From: Oscillospiraceae bacterium
Lineage (GTDB): Bacteria > Bacillota_A > Clostridia > Oscillospirales > Ruminococcaceae
NCBI GenBank assembly: GCA_017440445.1
Contig: JAFSHE010000224.1
Span: 1 to 9,146, forward strand
Length of the DNA stretch: 9,146 nt
Direction of reading: 5' to 3'
The position numbers and the translations under genes are program-made. The notes under the pieces were generated by a model. The model was not told the origin of the DNA and ran no database searches. It saw nothing but the letters and a program-made list of their open reading frames with translations. Shown piece by piece: positions 1 through 5,762 of the stretch; position 1 is the stretch's first letter, and every line of letters starts with the position of its first letter.

Positions 1-616
1 CAGCCGCTACAAGGATATCCGCACGGCGGCAGACCTCCTTAAGGTCCTTTGTGCGGGAGTGGCATACGGTAACAGTACCATTCTCGTGCAGAAGCAGCAT
101 AGCCATGGGCTTGCCCACGATGTTGGAGCGTCCGATAACAACGCACTCCTTGCCGCTTACATCTATTCCTGCGCTGTGGATAAGCTCCATGCAGCCTGCG
201 GGAGTGCAGGGCAGGAACGCATAGTTTCCTATCATGATCTTGCCTACGTTTGCAGCGTGGAATGCGTCAACATCCTTCATGGGAGAGATGCGCTCGATGA
301 CCTTCTCCTCGTTGAGGTGCTTGGGAAGCGGAAGCTGTACAAGTATTCCGTTTACGTTCTTATCAGCGTTGAGTGTGTCAACAAGCTCAAGCAGCTCCTC
401 CTCGGTGGTGTCTGCGGGAAGCGCATACTCGTAGCTCTTTATTCCGCATACCTCGCAAGCCTTTTTCTTGTTGTTTACATACACACGGCTTGCAGGGTCG
501 TCGCCTACGATCACTACCGCAAGTCCTACCTCAAGACCCTCACGCTCTATCTCCTGTCTTACCTCTTCCTTTACCTTTGCGGAAACTGCCTTTCCGTCGA
601 TTATCTGTGCTGCCAT
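1..616 (-). CDS. folD: FolD, methylenetetrahydrofolate dehydrogenase/cyclohydrolase (N-terminal part, cut by window edge)
   Basis: Cytosolic bifunctional enzyme that oxidises 5,10-methylene-THF with NAD(P)+ and hydrolyses the methenyl product to 10-formyl-THF, feeding purine and formyl-Met synthesis. The first 205 residues are present; family members have about 280-285, so the 3' end lies beyond position 1. Seen in the translation: YVNNK with the catalytic pair Y46 and K50, GILVQLPLP with Q94, D117 in KDVDAFH, PCTPAG at 136-141, and the start of the Rossmann nucleotide-binding region, VVIGRSNIVGKP at 159-170. The ATG is separated by one base from the TAA of lgt (TAACATG), and a GAGG sits 9 bases upstream inside the lgt tail, so translation is probably coupled. 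It is the last visible gene of the minus-strand operon. Identification is firm; cofactor preference cannot be told. Confidence 0.97.
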   Translation of the reverse strand, partial: MAAQIIDGKAVSAKVKEEVRQEIEREGLEVGLAVVIVGDDPASRVYVNNKKKACEVCGIKSYEYALPADTTEEELLELVDTLNADKNVNGILVQLPLPKHLNEEKVIERISPMKDVDAFHAANVGKIMIGNYAFLPCTPAGCMELIHSAGIDVSGKECVVIGRSNIVGKPMAMLLLHENGTVTVCHSRTKDLKEVCRRADILVAA

Positions 617-617
617 G

Positions 618-1751
618 TTATTCGTCCTCGCTTTCATTGTCGTTGTTTTCGTTATTTTCTTCGATATCTGCGATATCGTCAGTTTCGTTTTCCTCGGAGC
701 TTTCTTCAACGTCCTCTGTCTCGGATATCTCCTCGTCATCCTCGTCATCGTCAGCAAGGATGCTCTCGGCTACCTGCTCCCTTGCAGCCTTCTTTTCGGC
801 ACGCTTTCTCGCCTGCTCGTCCCCCCTTGCCTTGTCGGCAGCGAGAAGCTCCGCACATGCCTCGGTATTTACGTAAAGAGGTATCTGCTTTTTCTCGGTG
901 AGTATCTTGAACACGATAAACAGCACCAGTGCCGCCACAAAGGATACCGCCGCAATTATCTGGGATATCCTGAGGTCGCCCGCCATAAGGCTGTCTGTCC
1001 TCATGCCCTCGATAAAGGCTCTGCCAAGTCCATACCACGCAACGTACAGCAGGAATATCTCTCCGTCGTAGGTGCGCAGCTTCTTTGAGTAGAAGTGAAG
1101 TCCGATAAAGCCCAGCAGACACCACACGCTCTCGTAAAGGAAGCAGGGATGAACGAGCGAGCCGCCCTCAAAGCCAGAGGTCGCCTGAATTATAGTACCC
1201 GACATACCGAAAATGTAATCGGGGTCGGTCACTCCGCCGTAGGCCTCCTGATTTACGAAGTTTCCCCATCTGCCGATGCACTGACCGATAAGGAAGCCAA
1301 GCGCCGCAAGGTCGAACATCGGGCCAAGCTTTACTTTGCGTATCTTACACATCACCGCTCCAACAGCAAGCGCTGCGATAATTCCGCCGTAGATGGCAAG
1401 ACCGCCGTCACGTATCTCGGTTATGGCTGTGATAAAGGTATACTGATGTATGCCCTCAAGCGTTGCGAAGATACAGTAATACGCTCTCGCACCGATAAAG
1501 CCGCCGATAAGCGCCGCAAACACCACGTCGAACACTCTGTCACGGCTGAGTCCGAAGTCCTTTGTCCTAAGCATAGCATAGAGATACGCAAGTATCACGC
1601 CTGCGGTGATTATGACGCCGTACCAGAATATCTGTATGCCGAACAGCTCAAAGCCTTTGTAATAATTGATCTGAAGTCCGCCGAAAAGGTTGGGAAATTC
1701 AAGCTCTATCTCAGTGAATTTCGCCGCAGCGGAAATTGCATTTGAAATCAT
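618..1751 (-). CDS. lgt: Lgt, prolipoprotein diacylglyceryl transferase with acidic C-terminal extension
   Basis: Membrane enzyme that moves the diacylglyceryl group of phosphatidylglycerol onto the lipobox cysteine of prolipoproteins, the first step of lipoprotein maturation. The Lgt signature GRWGNFVNQEAYG lies at 160-172 (R161 matches E. coli R143), HPCFLYE at 201-207, and YGLGRAFIEG at 240-249 with R244 matching E. coli R239. Several hydrophobic segments are visible, the last near 262-284. The region usually GGxxxHGG in E. coli reads GGLAIYGG (116-123), with Tyr at the histidine position. After the last helix, residues 307-326 are rich in Lys/Arg, and residues 334-377 contain 27 Asp/Glu among 44 with no basic residue. 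The protein is 377 aa, longer than the common 260-300. The start is set by GGAGG 8 bases before ATG. It follows the yfmH-like gene by 16 bases and precedes folD by one. Confidence 0.97.
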   Translation of the reverse strand: MISNAISAAAKFTEIELEFPNLFGGLQINYYKGFELFGIQIFWYGVIITAGVILAYLYAMLRTKDFGLSRDRVFDVVFAALIGGFIGARAYYCIFATLEGIHQYTFITAITEIRDGGLAIYGGIIAALAVGAVMCKIRKVKLGPMFDLAALGFLIGQCIGRWGNFVNQEAYGGVTDPDYIFGMSGTIIQATSGFEGGSLVHPCFLYESVWCLLGFIGLHFYSKKLRTYDGEIFLLYVAWYGLGRAFIEGMRTDSLMAGDLRISQIIAAVSFVAALVLFIVFKILTEKKQIPLYVNTEACAELLAADKARGDEQARKRAEKKAAREQVAESILADDDEDDEEISETEDVEESSEENETDDIADIEENNENNDNESEDE

Positions 1752-1767
1752 CGTCTATCCTCCAATA

Positions 1768-3033
1768 TCATACAGGACGTATTACAGAAACTGCGGAATT
1801 CTCCTCGTCCAGTATCGAAAGCCGTCTGCACATCTCCTCGTAGGATGCCTCCGCCGCACTCTCCACAAGTGAGTAGGGCGAAAGCCCCGCAAGCGCTGCG
1901 TCCGTCATATACTGTGCAACCGTTTCGGTGTTGTTGTAGCCACGCACCGCAGAGCCGTAGGTCTGCTTTTTGATGCGGCTGAATATCTCCCTGTCGGGAG
2001 GTGTTTCCTTGAATCTGCGTATCTCGTTCTTCATCTCGGCAAGCACTGCGTCAGGGTCGTCGGACTCTCCAGTTGCTATTGGGAGTACATATCCTCTGCC
2101 CATGAAAACGCTCACTCTGAAGGTGTCGTTAAGCAGGCCGCTGTCCCTCATGCGCATAAAGAACTCAGATGTATCGCCGAAGATGATATCCACCAGCATA
2201 TTATAATAGATGTACTCGTCAAGAGCCTCCTGTCCGTCTGCGTCAGGACGCTTGAAGCCAATGGCAAACTGCGGCTTTGCAACAGGCATGCTCATCTCTG
2301 TGCGATGCGCTGCAACCTTATACGGCTCCTCCCTGCGTATGGTCTTAAGCTCACCCGGCTTACGCGGAAGCAGGCAGCGCTCGCAGACCTCTATCGCCTT
2401 GTCCATATCGAAATTTCCCGCAATACTCAGATACATATTGGACGGGTCATAGAATGCGTTATACACATCGTACAGAGTCTTGTCCGTTATCTCCGCAATA
2501 CTTTCCACAGTACCCGCAATATCGGTCTTTATGGGATTTTCACTGTAAATGCACTTAAGAAGCTCCATCAGCACCCGCCAGCTTGGGCTGTCCTGATACA
2601 TCGTTATCTCCTGGCCGATTATGCCCCGCTCCTTCTCCACATTTTCGGGAGTGAAATAAGGATGCTGCACGAAGTCCAGAAGTATCTCAAGGTTCTTCTC
2701 AAAATGGTCCGCACAGGAGAAGTAGTAGCAGGTGCTGTCGTAGGATGTACCCGCATTACAGGAGGCTCCTGTTTCCGCAAAAAGCGCAAACGCATCCTGC
2801 TCGGGGCTTTCAAACAGCTTGTGTTCAAGATAATGCGCAGTGCCGTCGGGAATTGTAACAGGCTCGCTGCCGTTTATCGAAAAGCAGTTGTCCTCTGAGC
2901 CGAATTTCACCGAAAGCTGAGCATTTACCGTGGAGTAGTTCTCCATGGGACAAAGACATACGGTAACTCCGCTGCTATGCACATATTTATAGCATTTCTC
3001 CCCTATTCGGGGGCTGAATATCTCCTCTATCAT
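1768..3033 (-). CDS. yfmH: M16 family zinc metallopeptidase, YfmH/YmfH type (catalytic partner)
   Basis: 421-residue inverzincin (M16) peptidase, predicted cytosolic, with no signal peptide visible. The inverted zinc motif HYLEH is at residues 67-71 (H67 and H71 zinc ligands, E70 catalytic base). Downstream, VEKERGIIGQE places E135 and E142 seven apart, as in the pitrilysin/MPP-beta pattern, so E142 is the likely third ligand. The C-terminal half shows the M16 non-catalytic repeat, including RGYNNTETVAQYM. The ATG overlaps the TGA of the upstream M16-like gene by four bases (ATGA), with a full AGGAGG 7 bases before it, so the two products are probably made in equal amounts and act as a pair. 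Databases name this family 'EF-P 5-aminopentanol modification-associated protein YfmH' (B. subtilis ymfH). The peptide substrate is unknown and the EF-P link rests on B. subtilis annotation, not on this sequence. Confidence 0.93.
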   Translation of the reverse strand: MIEEIFSPRIGEKCYKYVHSSGVTVCLCPMENYSTVNAQLSVKFGSEDNCFSINGSEPVTIPDGTAHYLEHKLFESPEQDAFALFAETGASCNAGTSYDSTCYYFSCADHFEKNLEILLDFVQHPYFTPENVEKERGIIGQEITMYQDSPSWRVLMELLKCIYSENPIKTDIAGTVESIAEITDKTLYDVYNAFYDPSNMYLSIAGNFDMDKAIEVCERCLLPRKPGELKTIRREEPYKVAAHRTEMSMPVAKPQFAIGFKRPDADGQEALDEYIYYNMLVDIIFGDTSEFFMRMRDSGLLNDTFRVSVFMGRGYVLPIATGESDDPDAVLAEMKNEIRRFKETPPDREIFSRIKKQTYGSAVRGYNNTETVAQYMTDAALAGLSPYSLVESAAEASYEEMCRRLSILDEENSAVSVIRPV

Positions 3034-4301
3034 TCGCTGTCCTCCTGCGGCATGAGTGTGTAGAACGTATCAAGCGAATACCTGCGGCATGCCTGCCGTA
3101 TCCTCTCGGGTGTGACCTCGCTTATGCGCTCGATATACTGCTCGGGAGTGATAAGCTCCTCGTCCATCAGCTGGGCGCTGTACCAGGAGGATATGGAGGT
3201 CACTCCATCGTAAACTGTACGTGCATCATTGATTATCTCCAGCTTCGCACGGGAAAGCTCGTCCTCGGAAACGCCGTTCTCGCAGATATCACGGAACTCC
3301 GCAAGCACTGCGTCGTAGGTGCGCTGAACATTCTGCGACTCCACGCCCGCATATACAGTTATTACTCTCTTGAAACGGTTGGAGAAGCTGCTGCAATAGT
3401 AACAAAGCGACTGCTCCTCACGTATCTTCATAAAGAAACGGGATGTTGTCATTCCGCCAAGTATCATGGAAAGCAGCGCACCCGCATATCTGTCCTCCAT
3501 CTCGGGAGCCTTGAAGTAAATGCGCATTATCGCCTGCTTCATATCCATGCTCTCGGTCACCTGAAGTACCTCTGACTTCAGAACGCTCGGCAGACAGGAA
3601 GGCTCGCAGATATCACTTCTTTCAAGCGCTCCGAATGCCTCGGTCAGCATCCTCTCGCTCTCGGCAAAGTCGCTGCAGCCCACTGCGCTTATCTCTATCC
3701 TGCCGTGACGCAGCATATCCATATACGCACCATAAGCGCTCTCGGGAGTGATACGCTCCGCCTCCTCACGGGTACCCTGAACAGAAAGTCCCCACGGCTC
3801 GTCACGGTAGGCATTCTCTCCACCCTTCTGCGCTGCGTAGTTTCTCTTGTCGTTTATCACGCTGTCGATGGAGTCGATAAGCTCGCCCTGCATCAGCTTT
3901 GTGGTCGCCACAGAGAAAGCACCATTCTCCATCAGCGGATGAAGCAGGCACTCAAGCAGAAGCTGGCAGGTGTCACGCTCGATATGCTCGCCCTCAAGAG
4001 CGTAGCGGTCATCTATGGATGTAACCGCAAGACTGGAGCAGCGCACATCACCAAGCATGGACGTATTATCCGACATGGAAGCACCGTAAAGCTCGGAAAA
4101 ACGCATGCTGAGCGAAGAATAATCAGGATACTTCTCACAGCTGTCCACAAGTATATAAGGAACGAGTGCATAGTCTGCACGGGAGTATTCCCCGCCGATA
4201 TCTGTATAAAAGCTGACGGATATCCTGTTCACCTTAAAGCGCCTGTCTGTGATACGGTTAAAGCGGATACCGCAGCCTATCTGTTTACTTTCTAAAATCA
4301 T
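3030..4301 (-). CDS. yfmF: M16-like protein without zinc ligands, YfmF/YmfF type
   Basis: 423-residue M16-fold protein that lacks the HxxEH motif: where the partner has AHYLEH this one reads VPYILV near residues 47-52, so it cannot bind catalytic zinc there. The C-terminal half keeps the conserved M16 pattern (SRFFMKIREEQSLCYY and the VITVYAGV strand). It is most likely the structural or substrate-holding subunit beside the active peptidase encoded next, like the alpha/beta pair of mitochondrial processing peptidase. Start choice: a GTG at 4305-4307 is in frame, but its bases form part of the Shine-Dalgarno AGAGAGGTG, so the ATG at 4299-4301, a few bases after that site, is preferred. First gene of the operon, with a promoter about 45 bases upstream and a second one behind a terminator. 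The exact role is unproven; the family assignment is good. Confidence 0.9.
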   Translation of the reverse strand: MILESKQIGCGIRFNRITDRRFKVNRISVSFYTDIGGEYSRADYALVPYILVDSCEKYPDYSSLSMRFSELYGASMSDNTSMLGDVRCSSLAVTSIDDRYALEGEHIERDTCQLLLECLLHPLMENGAFSVATTKLMQGELIDSIDSVINDKRNYAAQKGGENAYRDEPWGLSVQGTREEAERITPESAYGAYMDMLRHGRIEISAVGCSDFAESERMLTEAFGALERSDICEPSCLPSVLKSEVLQVTESMDMKQAIMRIYFKAPEMEDRYAGALLSMILGGMTTSRFFMKIREEQSLCYYCSSFSNRFKRVITVYAGVESQNVQRTYDAVLAEFRDICENGVSEDELSRAKLEIINDARTVYDGVTSISSWYSAQLMDEELITPEQYIERISEVTPERIRQACRRYSLDTFYTLMPQEDSE

Positions 4302-4344
4302 TAACACCTCTCTATGTAAATGTTACAGTTCTATACATTATATC

Positions 4345-4373
4345 AGTATACCACATTTCTTATGGTATTTCCA
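4345..4373 (-). promoter_or_regulatory. Proximal promoter of the yfmF-yfmH-lgt-folD operon
   Basis: Read on the minus strand, TGGAAA (4373-4368; 4 of 6 matches to TTGACA) is followed after exactly 17 bases by TATACT (4350-4345), preceded by TG-G, which makes an extended -10. A second hexamer, TATAAT (4342-4337), lies two bases further on and could give an alternative start. The leader to the ATG at 4301 would be about 35 bases. It sits between the minus-strand terminator at 4395-4418 and the gene, so it could drive the operon independently of the upstream promoter. Confidence 0.6.
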
Positions 4374-4394
4374 GTCCTTTGTGTGAAAATTAGC

Positions 4395-4418
4395 AAAAAA
4401 AAAGACCCGAATGGGTCT
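4395..4418 (-). terminator. Intrinsic terminator upstream of the operon
   Basis: On the minus strand AGACCC-ATTC-GGGTCT forms a 6-bp stem with a 4-base loop, followed at once by a run of nine T. A second hairpin, GCGGAA-GGAT-TTCTGC (4438-4423), stands just before it. It lies about 94 bases upstream of the yfmF-like ATG and downstream of a perfect promoter, so it ends a short RNA or acts as an attenuator. Confidence 0.82.
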
Positions 4419-4526
4419 GGGTGCAGAAATCCTTCCGCAAATGAAATAATAATTATGTGTAGAACAAAAGAAAGGAGACAACTAAACAAAACAAATGAAC
4501 GGAGAATTAACTCAGACCATTTATTT
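4395..4526 (-). ncRNA. Candidate small RNA or attenuator leader, about 130 nt
   Basis: The span is bounded by a consensus promoter at one end (4533-4561) and an intrinsic terminator at the other (4395-4418). It holds no credible reading frame with a ribosome site. Visible folding on the minus strand: a 5' hairpin of CAAAT/ATTTG plus ATGG/CCGT around a U-rich loop; a long unpaired CU-rich stretch with two CUCC motifs, one in GTCTCCTTTC; a GCGGAA/TTCTGC hairpin; and the terminator. The CU-rich stretch could pair with Shine-Dalgarno sequences, as in CU-rich regulatory RNAs. The start near 4526 is estimated from promoter spacing. I do not recognise a known RNA family. It may instead be the leader of the yfmF operon if some transcripts read through. 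Confidence 0.58.
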
Positions 4527-4532
4527 GTCTAT

Positions 4533-4561
4533 ATTATATCTTGTTTTGTTGGTTTTGTCAA
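4533..4561 (-). promoter_or_regulatory. Perfect consensus sigma-A promoter of the candidate RNA/leader
   Basis: On the minus strand, TTGACA (4561-4556), a 17-base spacer and TATAAT (4538-4533): both hexamers match consensus fully at the optimal spacing. The predicted start is near 4526. No protein gene begins within 200 bases downstream before a terminator, which is why it is linked to a non-coding RNA. Confidence 0.82.
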
Positions 4562-4706
4562 TAAGTTTTTCTAAGATTAATTTTTTTCGTGCATTTCAAA
4601 CAAAAACCGTATACCGCATTTGTCATTAAGTTTAATATCCTCTGTCATTTATGTAAAATATTGCCTTCTTTTTTTGACATATTGAACCAACCATAATAAC
4701 AACATT
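4562..4706. other. AT-rich spacer with no supported gene
   Basis: Lies between the promoter of the candidate RNA and the terminator of the DUF378 gene. Very AT-rich, with short T and A runs. Reading frames here are under 25 codons and lack ribosome sites at usable spacing. Nothing is supported. Confidence 0.6.
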
Positions 4707-4737
4707 ATTTCAGGCGGCCTATACAGCCGCCTGAAAT
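4707..4737 (-). terminator. Terminator hairpin of the DUF378 gene
   Basis: Perfect 12-bp inverted repeat, ATTTCAGGCGGC and GCCGCCTGAAAT, around a 7-base loop, 10 bases after the stop codon of the minus-strand gene. The minus-strand tail (TAATGTTGTTATT) is only moderately T-rich. The hairpin is GC-rich and very stable, so terminator or 3' stabilising element fits best. Confidence 0.75.
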
Positions 4738-4747
4738 GCTTTTCAGC

Positions 4748-4957
4748 TTACATCTCCTCTGCCGTAACAGCGTTTCTTCTGAAAAGCAGCGAAACGCACC
4801 ATGCAGCCGACAGGGCTACCAATATATAAACTATCCTGCTTATTGCAGCACCCTGACCACCAAATGCCCATGCGACCAGGTCAAAACTGAAAATACCGAC
4901 AAGACCCCAGTTGAGTCCGCCTATGATAAGCAGTGTAAGAGCTATTTTGTCGATCAT
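4748..4957 (-). CDS. DUF378 family small membrane protein (YuzA-like)
   Basis: 69-residue protein with two predicted membrane segments, about residues 5-27 and 40-60, and a short charged tail (RRNAVTAEEM). The pattern GGLNWGLVGIFSFDLVAW (13-30), followed by a glycine-rich turn and RIVYILVALSA, is typical of the DUF378 family, whose function is not known. The start is supported by AAGGTG about 7 bases before the ATG. It is monocistronic: a strong hairpin follows the stop, and the next minus-strand promoter lies well beyond it. No clear promoter was found upstream; a TAGACA...TATAAA pair in the spacer has 19 bases between the boxes and is weak. Confidence 0.87.
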   Translation of the reverse strand: MIDKIALTLLIIGGLNWGLVGIFSFDLVAWAFGGQGAAISRIVYILVALSAAWCVSLLFRRNAVTAEEM

Positions 4958-5183
4958 TTTTTCACCTTCTTCTGATAAATACGATCTGCGGGTAAAATAA
5001 ATTCCGCCGCAATCTTATTTTGCTTCAGTTGTGAATTATTATGCGAAGACAGCTGATGTGTTTTTTGGGGCAGAAAGCAGACAGAAAATGGATGTTTTTA
5101 TACAAAATAAACAAAACCACTTGTCTAAAACCGCTTAAAAGCGTGAGGCGATTTGTGCAATCTGACTTTTTTGAAAAAAGGTG
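4958..5183. other. Intergenic region between DUF378 gene and tRNA operon
   Basis: Divergent spacer that should hold the 5' region of the DUF378 gene (minus). A small inverted repeat, CGCTT-AA-AAGCG, and a CTTTTTT-G-AAAAAAG inverted repeat (5166-5180) are visible. The latter lies just upstream of the tRNA -35 box, where an A/T-tract UP-like element would act. No gene is supported. Confidence 0.55.
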
Positions 5184-5212
5184 TTGACAAAACGGGGCTG
5201 ATGGTGTAAAAT
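5184..5212 (+). promoter_or_regulatory. Promoter of the tRNA operon
   Basis: TTGACA (5184-5189), 17-base spacer, TAAAAT (5207-5212; 5 of 6). An A/T tract (5166-5180) abuts it upstream, as in UP-type elements of stable RNA promoters. The predicted start near 5219 precedes tRNA-Val by about 40 bases; this leader contains TCGTCA/TGACGA (5220-5225 and 5241-5246), a possible 6-bp hairpin removed during processing. Confidence 0.85.
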
Positions 5213-5257
5213 AGAGAAGTCGTCAGGGAAGACAAGTTGATGACGAAGGAACGGAAT

Positions 5258-5333
5258 GGGAGTTTAGCTCAGCTGGGAGAGCATCTGCCTTACAAGCAGA
5301 GGGTCACAGGTTCGAGCCCTGTAACTCCCACCA
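5258..5333 (+). tRNA. tRNA-Val (anticodon TAC)
   Basis: 76 nt. Acceptor GGGAGTT pairs with AACTCCC, discriminator A, CCA encoded. D arm has GCTC...GAGC, anticodon stem TCTGC/GCAGA with loop CTTACAA giving TAC, T arm ACAGG-TTCGAGC-CCTGT. First of three tRNAs in one unit, with 21 bases to the next. Confidence 0.98.
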
Positions 5334-5354
5334 AACTTCCTTTAATCTCCCAAC

Positions 5355-5431
5355 GGCCCGGTAGTTCAGTTGGTTAGAACGCTAGCCTGTCACGCTAGAG
5401 GTCGTGGGTTCGAGCCCCATCCGGGTCGCCA
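5355..5431 (+). tRNA. tRNA-Asp (anticodon GTC)
   Basis: 77 nt. Acceptor GGCCCGG pairs with CCGGGTC (one G-T), discriminator G as usual for Asp, CCA encoded. Anticodon loop CTGTCAC within the CTAGC/GCTAG stem gives GTC; T arm GTGGG-TTCGAGC-CCCAT (one G-T). Only four bases separate it from tRNA-Gly. Confidence 0.98.
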
Positions 5432-5435
5432 ATAT

Positions 5436-5511
5436 GCGGATTTAGCTCATCTGGTAGAGCGCCACCTTGCCAAGGTGGAGGTAGCGAGTTCGAGCCTCGT
5501 AATCCGCTCCA
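5436..5511 (+). tRNA. tRNA-Gly (anticodon GCC)
   Basis: 76 nt. Acceptor GCGGATT pairs with AATCCGC, discriminator T, CCA encoded. Anticodon stem CCACC/GGTGG with loop TTGCCAA gives GCC; T arm GCGAG-TTCGAGC-CTCGT (one G-T). Last tRNA before the operon terminator. Confidence 0.98.
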
Positions 5512-5520
5512 AAATGAATT

Positions 5521-5550
5521 CGTCGTGGAAGCATTCACGGCGTTTTTTTT
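5521..5550 (+). terminator. Terminator of the tRNA operon
   Basis: CGTCGTGGA-AGCA-TTCACGGCG forms a 9-bp stem (two G-T pairs) with a 4-base loop, followed by eight T. It begins ten bases after tRNA-Gly. Confidence 0.92.
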
Positions 5551-5654
5551 GCGCTTTTTTACATTCCGTGAGGTTATTTAGTTCAATTCGATTAATTTTA
5601 CTTTAAGACGACGAGATTTTTTCTTAAAAAAGACTTAATGACCATAAATATCTA

Positions 5655-5683
5655 TTGATTTTTTTCTCAGATTGGTGTATAGT
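5655..5683 (+). promoter_or_regulatory. Promoter of the GT4 glycosyltransferase gene
   Basis: TTGATT (5655-5660; 4 of 6), 17-base spacer, TATAGT (5678-5683; 5 of 6). The predicted start near 5690 gives a leader of about 73 bases. It shows that in-frame codons upstream of 5763 are promoter and leader, not coding. Confidence 0.72.
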
Positions 5684-5692
5684 AGTAGTTAC

Positions 5693-5733
5693 GGACGTTT
5701 TTTATACCAAACGAACTTTTCGCCTGTACGTCC
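5693..5733 (+). other. Structured 5' leader of the GT4 gene
   Basis: GGACGT (5693-5698) is perfectly complementary to ACGTCC (5728-5733), enclosing an inner hairpin CGAA-CTT-TTCG (5712-5722). The stem starts right after the predicted transcription start and ends about 14 bases before the GGAGG. It may stabilise the mRNA or tune translation. No known riboswitch is recognised. Confidence 0.45.
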
Positions 5734-5762
5734 ATATTACGCCCCAGAGTTTTGGAGGTATC

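Noticed and set aside
621..752. Acidic Lgt tail as a separate gene or frameshift product
   Set aside because: The frame is continuous from the catalytic core to a stop that adjoins the folD start with normal one-base spacing, so an in-frame extension is the simplest reading.
59..1088. Long plus-strand frames (59-901, 373-876, 468-1088)
   Set aside because: They are antisense to folD and lgt, whose minus-strand products carry clear family motifs. The frames give Ser/Leu/Cys-rich products with no recognisable domain or ribosome site.
1095..1745. 216-codon plus-strand frame inside lgt
   Set aside because: Antisense shadow of the lgt core; no ribosome site and no recognisable motif.
2305..2898. 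197-codon plus-strand frame inside the yfmH-like gene, and 3705-4295 inside the yfmF-like gene
   Set aside because: Shadows of the M16 genes; composition and lack of motifs argue against coding.
4320..4574. 84-codon plus-strand frame in the intergenic region
   Set aside because: No ribosome site, low-complexity product, and it overlaps opposite-strand promoters and a terminator. The purine-rich stretch near 4469-4478 only resembles a ribosome site because the opposite RNA is CU-rich.
4588..4654. Minus-strand mini-frame of about 21 codons in the AT-rich spacer
   Set aside because: The only AAGG upstream is about 15 bases from the ATG, too far, and the spacer is otherwise non-coding in character.
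5370..5606. 78-codon plus-strand frame over the tRNAs
   Set aside because: It reads through tRNA-Asp, tRNA-Gly and the terminator; a common artefact of tRNA genes.
5655..5762. Extended start of the glycosyltransferase at 5655 (TTG)
   Set aside because: The codon coincides with the -35 box; the conserved family N-terminus and GGAGG point to ATG 5763.
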